Positions 35,146 through 44,793 are shown, counted from the stretch's first letter. The stretch: DNA of 64,000 nt from Bacteroidota bacterium (GCA_029571215.1 JAKPTE010000016.1:62001-126000), one strand, 5' to 3'. Program-made: numbers and translations. Notes: generated by a model from the sequence alone, not told the origin.

Positions 35146-36057
35146 TTATGACGGATTTCCTGCCCGCGGGTGGTATCGCAGGATGGCATCGCGAAGATAT
35201 TCCTTATCAATATGGGTATAAATTTCCGTAGTAAGTATGGATGCGTGCCCGAGCATTTCCTGAACAGCCCGCAGGTCGGCACCTCCTTCAATAAGGTGGG
35301 TGGCAAAGGAATGCCGGAAAGTATGCGGACTGATGGTCTTTCTGATGCCTGCTTTTTCTGCCAGGTTTTTTACAATAAGAAAGACCATTATCCGTGTAAG
35401 TTTTTTTCCGTTGCGGTTGAGAAAAAGAATGTCTGAGTCATGCGGATCAATGGCTGGCAGGTTATATCTCCAGGGAAGGTACAGGTCAATTTCTTTCAGG
35501 GCACGGGAACCAATAGGCACAAGACGTTCCTTGTTTCCTTTTCCCAATATCCTCACATATTCGTCTTTTCTGTGAATATGCGATATTCTGAGATTCACCA
35601 GTTCGGAGACCCGCAGACCGCAACTGTACATCACCTCAACCATAGCCCGGTTTCTGTGCCCTTCCGGTTTGCTCAGGTCCACTGCTTGTTCTATGGCATC
35701 AATTTCGCTGACGGTAAGCACCTCTGGCAATTTTCTTCCAATTTTCGGCGCTTCAATCCGTCCGGAAGGGTCTTCTTTAATGACTCCTTCGAGCAGCAGA
35801 TAACGATAGAAGGCCTTGATTCCCGATACTATACGGGCCTGGGATCGTTCGGTTAAGCCTGCTTCCTTTAGAAAACGGAGCATTTCGCGTATAAGCTCTG
35901 TGCTGACCTCTTCGGGGGCAAGGTTACTTTCGATTCCGCCTGCAAAAGAACACAGTTTGGACACATCAGCCAGATATGCGTCGATGCTGTTCCGAGAAAG
36001 GGATTTTTCCAGGGTCAAATAATATTCAAAGCCTTTTATCGCGTCCGCCCAGGTCAT
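35146..36057 (-). CDS. xerD: Tyrosine recombinase, XerD type
   Basis: Resolves chromosome dimers at dif with a partner Xer protein. 303 aa: N-terminal SAM-like DNA-binding domain (about 1-90), then the catalytic domain. Catalytic residues are visible: Arg in CGLRVSELVNL, Lys in GKGNKERLVP, His/Arg in HTFRHSFATH, His in LGHASILTTEIYTH with the nucleophile Tyr in that last motif. The length and the lack of nearby mobile genes favour a housekeeping Xer enzyme rather than an integrase. Confidence 0.9.
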   Translation of the reverse strand: MTWADAIKGFEYYLTLEKSLSRNSIDAYLADVSKLCSFAGGIESNLAPEEVSTELIREMLRFLKEAGLTERSQARIVSGIKAFYRYLLLEGVIKEDPSGRIEAPKIGRKLPEVLTVSEIDAIEQAVDLSKPEGHRNRAMVEVMYSCGLRVSELVNLRISHIHRKDEYVRILGKGNKERLVPIGSRALKEIDLYLPWRYNLPAIDPHDSDILFLNRNGKKLTRIMVFLIVKNLAEKAGIRKTISPHTFRHSFATHLIEGGADLRAVQEMLGHASILTTEIYTHIDKEYLRDAILRYHPRAGNPS

Positions 36058-36460
36058 CTTATTTGGATTTCCGTATCAAAATTAGATTTTCTCCGGCAAG
36101 TTCTCATCATCTGATGATTTTTCCTGTTTTTTTAACGTCTTATCTATTCTATATTCGCAAAAATCCAGAGTTCTTTTTCAGTGTTCTATTAGCTTATATT
36201 GTATGATGTCAGATACAGAAGATTGACCTTCCCGCTCTTCGCTTTCGGTTATTCACTTTTGTTTCAGACATAAGAAAAGAGTATGATTATTGCGAGTAAC
36301 ACTGGAATTGTTGTTACGATTAATTTATGACAATCAGTTCAAACTTTTGTTGTCTTCATACAAACGAGGTCACAGATTTGATAAAGAGTTGTTTTGAAAA
36401 TTTTATATAAACCGTGCGAATTGTATTACCTTTGTTTATTTCAATCCGATTCCTGCTGGC
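36058..36460. other. Intergenic region between xerD and the DUF6702 gene
   Basis: About 400 bases, AT-rich, with no convincing gene. TACCTTTG at 36427-36434 may be the -7 element of the next gene; it lacks a TTTG at the right distance. The xerD promoter must also lie here but was not identified. Confidence 0.5.
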
Positions 36461-36964
36461 ATGTTACAACTGATCCGATATATGCTCCCGGCTTTCTGGT
36501 TGTTTCTGTACCATCCGGTTCATTATTCCGTGATGAACATAGAATATAACGAGTCCGGAAACGGAATGAATTGCCTTTTGAAATTATTCAAGGATGATAT
36601 GTACCTGATGGCCTTCCATCATTATGGTGACCGCGTGAATGAAAAAGCCCTTCACGACAGTATTCAATGCAATGCATTCATTGAGAAATACATTAATACA
36701 ATGGCATGGTTTGTCATTGATAACACCGACACGGTCCATTTCAGTCTGACAGACCGAACAGATGAGAATGATGTTCTGTGGATCAGACTTCAGGCTCATC
36801 TTCCCGCAAAGTTTTCAAAGCTTGAAATGGCGAATTATTTACTCATGGATATATTTCCCGATCAGACCAATCTCGTTATTTTTTCCAGGAATGAAAAGGA
36901 ATTCGGATACCAGATGACCTATGAATCACCAACCTGCACACTGGATATAGCACAAAGCTTATGA
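36461..36964 (+). CDS. DUF6702-like exported protein
   Basis: 167 aa. A hydrophobic N-terminal segment (about residues 6-20) then HPVHYSVMNIEYNESGNGMN, the form HPxHxSxxxIxY that marks the DUF6702 family of Bacteroidota. The rest is beta-rich with alternating charges and the closing QTNLVIFSRNEKEFG segment. Function of the family is unknown; it is usually next to envelope genes. The last four bases (ATGA) overlap the start of the T9SS protein gene, so the two are translationally coupled. Confidence 0.75.
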   Translation: MLQLIRYMLPAFWLFLYHPVHYSVMNIEYNESGNGMNCLLKLFKDDMYLMAFHHYGDRVNEKALHDSIQCNAFIEKYINTMAWFVIDNTDTVHFSLTDRTDENDVLWIRLQAHLPAKFSKLEMANYLLMDIFPDQTNLVIFSRNEKEFGYQMTYESPTCTLDIAQSL

Positions 36965-39594
36965 ATTATTCCCGTTTCAATCATATAAGGAAGTGGTCGG
37001 CAGGCATTCTGGTATATCTGCTTTTTGGCCAGCCAGGATGGGCTACGCATAATCGGGCAGGAGAAATAACCTATCGCTTGATTTCGGGATTCACTTACGA
37101 AATAACCATCAATACTTTCACATATACTCTGAGTGCAGCCGACAGACCTCAGCTGGAAGTTCAATGGGGTGATAATACCACATCCATTGCACCCCGCGTT
37201 GAAAAACTTGTGCTGCCGAATTTTTATTTTCATAACACATACAAAATACAGCATACCTTCCCGGGACCGGGAATCTATGAAATTGTGGTGCAGGATCCCA
37301 ACCGGAACTACGGAGTAAAGAATATTCCGAATTCGGTTAATGTGATTTTTTCCATTAAAACGAAGCTGGTCATCAGTCCTTTAACAGGAGGTGCAAGTGC
37401 CCCCGTTTTGCTAAACCCTCCCATTGATAAAGCTGCGAAGGGAAGATTGTTTATTCACAATCCGGGAGCATTCGATTTGGAAGGAGATAGCCTGTCGTAT
37501 GAACTCACCGTTTGTACCGAAGAAAATGGAAAACCTATTGCAGGATATACTTTCCCCACTGCCAGCGACACGTTTTATGTCAACCCGATCACCGGGGACC
37601 TGGTCTGGGACAGTCCGGTTGATACCGGCATTTACAATGTGGCCATGAAAGTAAATAAGTGGCGGAACGGAATATTGATCGGTTCGGTAACTCGTGACAT
37701 GCAGATAAATGTTTATAACTCAACCAACAATCCTCCTGTTAACCCGCTCCTACGCGATTTTTGTGTTGAGGCCGGAAACGAAATATCCTTTGATTTAACT
37801 TCGACTGATCCTGACGGGGATAAACTCTTTGTCAGGGCTTCCGGAGGCCCGTTTGAAATGGCATCCAACAGAGCCACATTTGATTCGATTGCAGCTGATA
37901 CGGGTTATTCTACCTACCACTTCCGGTGGATTACCAATTGCACCCATATACGCCAGCGACCTTACCTGGTTACCATCAAAGCGACCGATCTGAACAAGGA
38001 ATTGCAGTTAAACGACTTTGATGTATTTAATATCCGGGTAATCGGGCCTCCCCCCCAGGGACTGACAGCCTATGCATCAGCCAATTCCATTCGACTTATT
38101 TGGGACAGGTATGCATGCAGTAATGTGAAGTATTTTGAAATCTACCGTTCCAACGGTCCATCAGGTTTTGAACCCGACAGTTGCGAAACTGGTATTCCAG
38201 CCTTTACCAGTTTCCGGAAAATAGGACACACATCCTCAGGAACCGATACGATGTTTATTGATGACGGTTCAGCCGGTGAACTCCTTAAGGGAATCCAGTA
38301 TTGTTATAGAATTGTTGCTGTATTCAACGATTCCTATAGTATAGCCTCCCATGAGGTATGTGCTTCGCTGGTACCCGGCCTTCCTGCCCTGATCAATGCC
38401 AGCGTCACAAAAATTGATCCTGCTAACGGCTCTGTTTTCCTGGCATGGCTTAAACCGAATCCTGATTCACTTACAGGAACTGGGCCATATAAACTCATTA
38501 TTTACCGTTCGCCCGATCTTTGGGGTTCTTCCTTTCAGCCCATTGACAGCATTTTTACGGCTACCCTTAATGACACAATCTATATAGATCAGCCGCTTAA
38601 CACTGTCCATTTCCCTTATTCTTACAAAGTAGAACTTTACAATAATGTTCCCGGCAACGTTTATCTCATCGGTACCCCTGAAGTAGCCTCCACCCTTTAC
38701 CCCCAGCTGAAAGGCACCGATAATAAAATAGAAATCAACGCTATACGAAATGTTCCCTGGATCAACACCGAGTATGTATTTTACCGGTTCAACCAGAATT
38801 CCGGTACTTATGATTCCATTGGTATCAGCAGCACCTCCCGATACGTTGATGAGCAACTTACCAATGGAAAAGAATATTGCTACAGAATAAAAAGCATCGG
38901 ATATCGCGATATTGAAAGCAGGAAAATTGGAACTATCAATTTCTCTCATCAGAATTGCACCACACCGGTTGATAGTGTTCCTCCCTGTCCGCCTGATCTC
39001 AATGTAACCAATATATGCGACAGCGCCTATAACTATCTGCAGTGGACAAATCCCAACCGTTCCTGTACCGATGATGTTGTTTCCTACAAAATATATTATT
39101 CCCCTGTCTTTGGCAGTACTCCTGAACTTCTCACTTCTGTTTCCAACGCTTTGGATACAACGTACAGGCATTATCCCGATGGAAACCTTGCCGGATGTTA
39201 TCAGGTAACTGCCGTCGATTCGTTCGGTAATGAAAGCAAACGGTCTGTTCTGGTATGTGTTGATGCCTGTAGTTTCTATGAACTACCCAATGTGTTTACG
39301 CCCAATGGTGACGGCATTAATGATATATACATTGCCAAAAACAAGAATCATTATGTACAGAAAGTAGATATGAAAATATACAACCGTTGGGGCAATCTGG
39401 TGTTTCAGACATCCGATCCTGATATTAAATGGGACGGACGTAGTATGCAGAGGGGAAAAATAGTTTCTTCGGGTGTGTACTATTATGTATGCGACGTATA
39501 TGAACCACGCCTTAACGGATTGGTAGTCAGAAACCTGGTAGGATTCATTCATGTTTACAGCAATGAAAAGAATAACAAACCCCAGGATAAATAG
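36961..39594 (+). CDS. T9SS-exported protein with type-B (CHU_C) C-terminal sorting domain
   Basis: 877 aa. A signal sequence (about residues 1-28), then an adhesin-like ectodomain with cadherin/PKD-like stretches (PFDLEGDSLSYE-type and SDTDPDGDKL) and FN3-like repeats (FEIYRSNGPSG, YKLIIYRSPD, YKIYYSPVFG). The final about 90 residues read PNVFTPNGDGINDIYI, YNRWGNLVFQ, GVYYYVCDVYE: the gliding-motility-associated type-B sorting domain recognised by the type IX secretion system. Expected to be exported and attached to or released from the cell surface. Coupled to the DUF6702 gene and followed eight bases later by a TPR gene. Confidence 0.9.
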   Translation: MNYSRFNHIRKWSAGILVYLLFGQPGWATHNRAGEITYRLISGFTYEITINTFTYTLSAADRPQLEVQWGDNTTSIAPRVEKLVLPNFYFHNTYKIQHTFPGPGIYEIVVQDPNRNYGVKNIPNSVNVIFSIKTKLVISPLTGGASAPVLLNPPIDKAAKGRLFIHNPGAFDLEGDSLSYELTVCTEENGKPIAGYTFPTASDTFYVNPITGDLVWDSPVDTGIYNVAMKVNKWRNGILIGSVTRDMQINVYNSTNNPPVNPLLRDFCVEAGNEISFDLTSTDPDGDKLFVRASGGPFEMASNRATFDSIAADTGYSTYHFRWITNCTHIRQRPYLVTIKATDLNKELQLNDFDVFNIRVIGPPPQGLTAYASANSIRLIWDRYACSNVKYFEIYRSNGPSGFEPDSCETGIPAFTSFRKIGHTSSGTDTMFIDDGSAGELLKGIQYCYRIVAVFNDSYSIASHEVCASLVPGLPALINASVTKIDPANGSVFLAWLKPNPDSLTGTGPYKLIIYRSPDLWGSSFQPIDSIFTATLNDTIYIDQPLNTVHFPYSYKVELYNNVPGNVYLIGTPEVASTLYPQLKGTDNKIEINAIRNVPWINTEYVFYRFNQNSGTYDSIGISSTSRYVDEQLTNGKEYCYRIKSIGYRDIESRKIGTINFSHQNCTTPVDSVPPCPPDLNVTNICDSAYNYLQWTNPNRSCTDDVVSYKIYYSPVFGSTPELLTSVSNALDTTYRHYPDGNLAGCYQVTAVDSFGNESKRSVLVCVDACSFYELPNVFTPNGDGINDIYIAKNKNHYVQKVDMKIYNRWGNLVFQTSDPDIKWDGRSMQRGKIVSSGVYYYVCDVYEPRLNGLVVRNLVGFIHVYSNEKNNKPQDK

Positions 39595-39601
39595 CTCAGC
39601 G

Positions 39602-40810
39602 ATGAAGAGGTATGCATTTGTTCTGGTTAGTTCCTTCTTTTTTACCTGTGTTCATGCACAGGAGCCTTATCGTTTGCTCTGGATGAAAGGGATAGCCGCT
39701 GCCCGCCAGGGCGATTATTCCGAATCAGCAGCCTGCTTTTCAAAGCTTATTGTCAGTGATTCAACTAATTACGACTACTATTTTCGAAGAGGACAGGCTC
39801 TTCTAATGACCGGTAAAACGGACAGCGCACTAATTGATTTTCTATCAGCTGAAAAAAGAAAAAACGGTGTTGCGAGTTATGAAATTGCGCGTTGTTACGC
39901 TCTTCTGAACCGTCCGGCAGAATCAGCTGACTGGTTAACAAAACACCTGCAAAGTTCCGGACGCCTGCCTGAAGCGACAATCAAACTTGACAAGGTATTC
40001 CGTACAATCGAAAACACAAAGGAATGGAACGAAGTATGGAAAAATGAATGGTACACGAAAACAGATCAGAATACAGCGGAAGCCAGATACCTGATTGAAA
40101 GCGGTAAAACGGTGGAAGCCGTTGCCCAGCTTTCCGAATGGTTGGCCCGTTATCCCAAAAGGCATGAATGGTACTCTCTGAGAGCCAGGGCCTACCTTCT
40201 TCTCGGCAACAAAAACAATGCACTGAGAGATCTGAACCAGGCCATTGACCTCAACAAAAGACAGCCCGAATATTTCTGGCAACGCGGAAGACTTTTGCTT
40301 GAAAATGGGAAATATGCCAAAGCCGCCGACGATTTCAGCAGAGTACTGAAACTGGATCCATCACGGCTGGAAGCTTACCAGGAAAGGGCCAGAGCACTTG
40401 CCGGTGCAGGAAAATTCAACAATTCCCTTGATGATATTACACTGTATATCTCACTTTTCCCCAAAGATCCTGTTGCCCATTATACCCATGGATATATTCT
40501 TTATACCATGCGTAACTTTACTGATGCTCTGAAAGCTCTGGATATCAGCATAACCCTGGATCATTCCAATCCTGATTTTTTCTATCAGAGGGGTCTCTGT
40601 TACCTTGAAATGAGAAATTATAGGAATGCCATCTACGATTTTGCCCAGGCCCTCGATCTTAATCCAGGAATTGCAGACGCCTGGTACCAGAAAGGAATCG
40701 CGCGCATGTACGATGGAGATCCGACAGGAGCCTGCGCCGACCTGAAAAAAGCCGTAACACTTGGAAATAGAGAAGCCTACAGGCAATCGCTACAGTTATG
40801 TGCTGAGTAA
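39602..40810 (+). CDS. Secreted tetratricopeptide-repeat protein
   Basis: 402 aa from the ATG at 39602, which begins a signal peptide (MKRYAFVLVSSFFFTCVHAQ). About nine TPR units follow, e.g. AAARQGDYSESAACFSKLIV, YFWQRGRLLLENGKYAKAA and AWYQKGIARMYDGDPTGAC. TPR arrays are protein-binding scaffolds. It starts eight bases after the T9SS protein gene, so it may help assemble or hold that product in the periplasm; this is inference from position only. Confidence 0.85.
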   Translation: MKRYAFVLVSSFFFTCVHAQEPYRLLWMKGIAAARQGDYSESAACFSKLIVSDSTNYDYYFRRGQALLMTGKTDSALIDFLSAEKRKNGVASYEIARCYALLNRPAESADWLTKHLQSSGRLPEATIKLDKVFRTIENTKEWNEVWKNEWYTKTDQNTAEARYLIESGKTVEAVAQLSEWLARYPKRHEWYSLRARAYLLLGNKNNALRDLNQAIDLNKRQPEYFWQRGRLLLENGKYAKAADDFSRVLKLDPSRLEAYQERARALAGAGKFNNSLDDITLYISLFPKDPVAHYTHGYILYTMRNFTDALKALDISITLDHSNPDFFYQRGLCYLEMRNYRNAIYDFAQALDLNPGIADAWYQKGIARMYDGDPTGACADLKKAVTLGNREAYRQSLQLCAE

Positions 40811-40839
40811 GCCGCCATTTTCGTTAAAGCGGCCAAGGA

Positions 40840-41817
40840 TCAATGCAAGGCTGAAAAATACTTCATGAACTGGGCTCTTTCGTAGGCAGCCGGATTTTCC
40901 AAACTGCCATAGCTTAATCTGCCCCGCAGTTCTTCAATTCTTTTTATGTTGTTCTTATCCAGCCACTGGTTTACTTCGCTGATAACCTTCCTGATATACT
41001 CGGGACCGTTTTTATAAATGGCGGAACACATCATCACTGCTTTGGCTCCGGCCAATATCATTTTCAGAACACCTTCCGAAGTATGCACCCCTGTTGAAGC
41101 AGCCACATCGATTTTTTCCACCAGGCTGCTGATGATTCCAACCCAGCGTAATGTATGGCTCAGTTCAGACGGAGTACTGAACACATCGGCAGCTTTGAAA
41201 TGCATATGCTCCAGATCAATATCGGGTTCGTAGAAGCGGTTGAAAAGGACAACTCCTTTGATACCCCGGTGGTACAGCTTCTCGACCATTCCGGCAGGAT
41301 GGGTAAAATGCTGCCCCAGCTTCACAGCCAGCGGAATGGAAATCGTTTCCTTAACCCGTGAAGCCAGATCGAGATAGATGGCTTCGTAATCGGCACTGCT
41401 CTTACCCGTTTGCAATGGCAGGTAGAAAATATTCAACTCAAGTGCATCAGCACCTGCCTGTTCAATGTTTCTTGCAAAATCAATCCATTCGCTGGTTGAA
41501 ACGCAATTTATGCTGGCAATAACGGGTATCCGGGTTTCTTTTTTTGCATCCTCAATAAGTCTAAGGTATTCAGATACAGAATGATTGCGCGCATAGACCT
41601 TCAGATAATCTTCTGCTCCGGGATAATCAGTCTGATCCATCATCTTTCCTGCTTCATGCAGAATTTGTTCTTCAAACAGCGACTTCAGAACCACTGCTCC
41701 TGCACCACATTCTTCGAGCTTTTTAATTTTGGATACCTGATCTGTAAGACCAGATGAACTAATAATCAAAGGATTACGAAGTCGGAGACCCAGATAAACA
41801 GAATGCAAATCAGCCAT
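40840..41817 (-). CDS. Dihydroorotate-dehydrogenase-like protein
   Basis: 325 aa, FMN-type TIM barrel like class 1 PyrD (LRNPLIISSSGLT, ASINCVSTSEWIDFARNIEQAGADALELN, KLGQHFTH, GVVLFNRFY, STGVHTSEGVLKMILAGAKAVMMCSAIY). Many Bacteroidota carry this separate paralogue beside a true pyrD. It could reduce dihydroorotate or act on another dihydropyrimidine; the substrate cannot be told. It is 48 bases after yggS on the same strand. Confidence 0.85.
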   Translation of the reverse strand: MADLHSVYLGLRLRNPLIISSSGLTDQVSKIKKLEECGAGAVVLKSLFEEQILHEAGKMMDQTDYPGAEDYLKVYARNHSVSEYLRLIEDAKKETRIPVIASINCVSTSEWIDFARNIEQAGADALELNIFYLPLQTGKSSADYEAIYLDLASRVKETISIPLAVKLGQHFTHPAGMVEKLYHRGIKGVVLFNRFYEPDIDLEHMHFKAADVFSTPSELSHTLRWVGIISSLVEKIDVAASTGVHTSEGVLKMILAGAKAVMMCSAIYKNGPEYIRKVISEVNQWLDKNNIKRIEELRGRLSYGSLENPAAYERAQFMKYFSALH

Positions 41818-41865
41818 TTTGTATGATGTTTATTAATGTAAAAATAATAGTTTCCAGTTTTTGAT

Positions 41866-42531
41866 CTATTTTATTCTTTCACCGAAAAGAATTGTTCCCA
41901 GCCTGACAATGGTAGCACCTTCCTCAATGGCTATCTTATAGTCGCCTGACATTCCCATCGAGATCTCGCGAAAATACTCCGAATCGGCGAAATAATCCGA
42001 ACGTAGGGTTTGGAATATTTCTACCAGACTTCTGAATTCTTTCCTGATCTGGTTACGGTCAGAAGTAAAGCTTGCCATGCCCATTACACCGCATATTCTC
42101 ACATTTTTCATTGCCTTGTATTCGTCCGATTCAAGGATTTTCCTTGCCTCATCCATGTTTAATCCGAACTTGGTTTCCTCACCGGCAATGTGAAATTCCA
42201 GCAGGCAATTAATGACCCTGTCAATTTTGGCCGCTTCGGAGTTGATAACCTGCATGAGTTTCAGGCTGTCGACCGACTGAATCATACTGATAAAAGGAAC
42301 AATAAATTTCACCTTGTTGGTTTGCAAATGACCAATCAGATGCCATTCAATATCTCCCGGAAGTACCTGTTGCTTGGCCACAAGTTCCTGAACCTTGTTC
42401 TCACCGAAAATTTTATGGCCAAGACGATAAGCCTCCAGCACCGTTTCGGGCGGATGTGTTTTGGTAACTGCCACAAGTTTAACGTGAGGCGGCAAACTGT
42501 TTTTCACCGAAAGAAACTGTTCCTTATCCAT
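41866..42531 (-). CDS. yggS: YggS-family pyridoxal phosphate-binding protein
   Basis: 221 aa, alanine-racemase-like barrel that binds PLP and buffers its pool; no enzymatic activity is known. The PLP lysine is in LVAVTKTHP; other markers are IFGENKVQEL, WHLIGHLQTNKV, SMGMSGDYKIAIEEGATIVRLGT and FGER. The ATG at 42531 lies eight bases after the DUF1015 gene; a TTG start upstream would overlap it. Position behind serC-serA-DUF1015 links it to a PLP-dependent serine pathway. Confidence 0.92.
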   Translation of the reverse strand: MDKEQFLSVKNSLPPHVKLVAVTKTHPPETVLEAYRLGHKIFGENKVQELVAKQQVLPGDIEWHLIGHLQTNKVKFIVPFISMIQSVDSLKLMQVINSEAAKIDRVINCLLEFHIAGEETKFGLNMDEARKILESDEYKAMKNVRICGVMGMASFTSDRNQIRKEFRSLVEIFQTLRSDYFADSEYFREISMGMSGDYKIAIEEGATIVRLGTILFGERIK

Positions 42532-42538
42532 GGAAGAA

Positions 42539-43786
42539 TTAGTCAAGGCTGTGTATAATCAATCCACTTCGAAGTTTCGGCTCAAACCAGGTAGTTTTAG
42601 GTGGCATGATATTACCGGTGTCAGCAATATCCATCAGTTGTTTCATGGAAACGGGATAAAGGGCAAACGCAACAGCCATCTCCCCGCTGTCGACACGCCG
42701 CTTAAGTTCAGCCAGTCCCCGGATTCCTCCGACAAAATCAATTCGTTTCGATTTCCGGAGGTCTTCAATTCCCAGAATCCGTTTAAGAACATATTCAGAG
42801 AGAACCGTCACATCCAGGCAGGCAATGGGGTCGTTGTCATCATAAGTACCTTCCTTTGCGATGAGTTCATACCATTCACCCCCTAAGTACATGCTGAAAG
42901 AATGCAGGCGAACCGGTTTAAAAATCTCTGTTCCTTTATGGTGAACCACAAAATACTCCCCAACTTTTTTCAGGAACTCCTCGGCTCGCAAACCGTTCAG
43001 GTCCTTGACCACCCTGTTGTAATCAATAATCGACAATTGGCTGGCGGGAAAATGAACTGCCAGAAAAAAGTTGTATTCTTCCTTCCCCGTATGAGAGGGA
43101 TTGTTTTTTTTCATTTCTTCCCCCACAAGGGCAGCAGCAGCTGTACGGTGATGACCGTCGGCAACATAGGTATAGGGTACTTTCTCCCTGAAAAGATGCA
43201 CCAGTCTTTCAATATCAGATCTATCTCTTACAATCCAGAAATGATGACCAAAACCGTCAGGTGCGGTAAAATCATATTCCGGTTCGCCTGCGACAATCCG
43301 AGCTATCATTTCGTCTATTTCAGGTACGGGGTGATAGGCAAAAAAAACAGGTTCGTAATGGAGTTTGCTTACCCGTATATGGTTCTTCCGGTCTTCTTCC
43401 TTATCTGGTCTTGTCAATTCATGTCTGCGAACGATTCCGTTGAGATAATCGCTGACAGCAGCACAGGCAACCAGGCCGTACTGCGTTCTGCCTTCCATTG
43501 TCTGGGCATATACATAAAGAAATTCCTCCCTGTCCTGAAAGAAGATCCCCTGATGAACCATATGATCAAAATATTCTCTCCCCTTCCGGTATACCAGCGG
43601 ATCATACTCATGAACCTGGTCCGGGAGGTCAATTTCCGGTTTAATTACATGCAGAAAGGAATATGGGTTCCCTCTGGCTTCTTCCCTTGCTTCATCTTTG
43701 TTCAGCACATCGTAGGGCCGCGATGCAACCAGACCGGCTTTATCCCTTACAGGCCTAATTCCTTTGAAAGGCTTGATTATTGCCAT
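42539..43786 (-). CDS. DUF1015 family protein
   Basis: 415 aa. The N-terminal IKPFKGIRPV, ASRPYDVLN and the central YVADGHHRTAAA, with KRIDFVGG towards the end, are the family landmarks. Members are often beside serA and serC; some are described as possible HTH- or kinase-like regulators, but no function is settled. The DGHHR segment resembles a catalytic or nucleotide-binding site. It lies 12 bases after serA, and its stop is seven bases before the yggS ATG. Confidence 0.85.
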   Translation of the reverse strand: MAIIKPFKGIRPVRDKAGLVASRPYDVLNKDEAREEARGNPYSFLHVIKPEIDLPDQVHEYDPLVYRKGREYFDHMVHQGIFFQDREEFLYVYAQTMEGRTQYGLVACAAVSDYLNGIVRRHELTRPDKEEDRKNHIRVSKLHYEPVFFAYHPVPEIDEMIARIVAGEPEYDFTAPDGFGHHFWIVRDRSDIERLVHLFREKVPYTYVADGHHRTAAAALVGEEMKKNNPSHTGKEEYNFFLAVHFPASQLSIIDYNRVVKDLNGLRAEEFLKKVGEYFVVHHKGTEIFKPVRLHSFSMYLGGEWYELIAKEGTYDDNDPIACLDVTVLSEYVLKRILGIEDLRKSKRIDFVGGIRGLAELKRRVDSGEMAVAFALYPVSMKQLMDIADTGNIMPPKTTWFEPKLRSGLIIHSLD

Positions 43787-43798
43787 AAACAGATTGAA

Positions 43799-44722
43799 TT
43801 ATTTATTTACTTTAAAGGTGATATCTCCTTTTTCAAAAAATGCAACTATTTGCCGGGCAGCTGCTAAACCTGCATTCATATTGGCTTCAAAGGTTTGTGC
43901 CCCCATTTTTTTAGGGGTAAAGAAATATCGTCCAGGATAATTCCTGGCGATTGTTTCTGCTGTATCAGGAATAATATCTGATCCATACCTGAAATCCGCC
44001 CTTTTTTCAAACATTTCCAGCAGGGAAGGCTCGTGAATAATTTCTTTACGGGCGGTATTGATCAGCATAGCGCCTTCAGGCATCAGAAGCAGAAATTCTG
44101 ATGTAACTGATTCCCGGGTTTCATTTGTGAGCGGAAGATGGAGCGAAACAAACTGGCATTTCCGGTACAAATCATGAACATCCGATTCATACTGCACACC
44201 GTCATTGGCGACCATAACAGGATCAACAAAAGGATCGTGGGCAAAAACTTTCATTCCAAAACCCTTCCCTATCAAGCCGACAATTCTTCCCACATGACCA
44301 TAACCATGAATTCCGAGCTTCTTTCCCCGCAGTTCGATACCGGAAGTACCGTTAAAACCGTTTCTTGCAAGATAAACCATGATTCCCATTACCAGTTCGG
44401 CAACGGCATTGGAGTTCTGTCCTGGTGTATTCATTACCACAATATTACGGGCAGAACAGGCCTTCAGATCAATATTATCGTATCCGGCTCCTGCGCGCAC
44501 AACAATCTTCAGTTGCTTTGCCGCTGCAACAATATCCGCATCTACCTGATCACTGCGTACTATCAGGCCATCTACACCACCAACAGCCTGAATGAATGCA
44601 TCTTTTGAAGGATACTTTTCAAGCAGAACCAGCTCATAACCAGCTTTACTGAATATTTCCCTGATGCCATCCACTGCTATCGGGGCAAAAGGTTTTTCGG
44701 TTGCCAGAAGAATTCTTTTCAT
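43799..44722 (-). CDS. serA: D-3-phosphoglycerate dehydrogenase, short (type III-like) form
   Basis: First step of serine synthesis: 3-phosphoglycerate to 3-phosphohydroxypyruvate. 307 aa, without the regulatory ACT or ASB domain. Seen: RAGAGYDNIDL, the Rossmann motif GIHGYGHVGRIVG, and NTARKEI with the catalytic Arg225. The usual catalytic His of the TPHxG motif is replaced: here it reads TPKKMGAQT (residues 269-277), as I recall for the Bacteroides/Entamoeba-type enzyme. Allosteric serine inhibition is therefore not expected. serC lies upstream on the same strand. Confidence 0.9.
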   Translation of the reverse strand: MKRILLATEKPFAPIAVDGIREIFSKAGYELVLLEKYPSKDAFIQAVGGVDGLIVRSDQVDADIVAAAKQLKIVVRAGAGYDNIDLKACSARNIVVMNTPGQNSNAVAELVMGIMVYLARNGFNGTSGIELRGKKLGIHGYGHVGRIVGLIGKGFGMKVFAHDPFVDPVMVANDGVQYESDVHDLYRKCQFVSLHLPLTNETRESVTSEFLLLMPEGAMLINTARKEIIHEPSLLEMFEKRADFRYGSDIIPDTAETIARNYPGRYFFTPKKMGAQTFEANMNAGLAAARQIVAFFEKGDITFKVNK

Positions 44723-44754
44723 ACGTACAGGGGGTTAAAAGTTATTCAACATGC

Positions 44755-44793
44755 AACAATAAATGAGTCTGCCGGAAATCCGGGCCGGCAGAC
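44755..44793 (-). terminator. Hairpin between serC and serA
   Basis: GTCTGCCGG (44793-44785 in minus reading) pairs with CCGGCAGAC (44775-44767), a perfect nine-bp stem with a nine-nt loop, followed by TCATTTATTG. The T tract is weak. It could be a partial terminator that makes serC more abundant than serA. Confidence 0.45.

Noticed and set aside
35146-36057. Phage or integron integrase
   Set aside because: The tyrosine recombinase has the size and motifs of housekeeping Xer proteins and no phage or cassette genes are near.
38467-39171. A 234-codon frame on the minus strand
   Set aside because: Antisense to the T9SS protein; glycine/isoleucine-rich shadow.
40811-40839. Terminator between the TPR gene and the dihydroorotate-dehydrogenase-like gene
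   Set aside because: GCCGC and GCGGC can pair, but the stem is only five bp, the loop is 12 nt and no T-run follows on either strand.
42902-43867. A 321-codon frame on the plus strand
   Set aside because: Antisense to the DUF1015 gene and the end of serA; low-complexity shadow translation.
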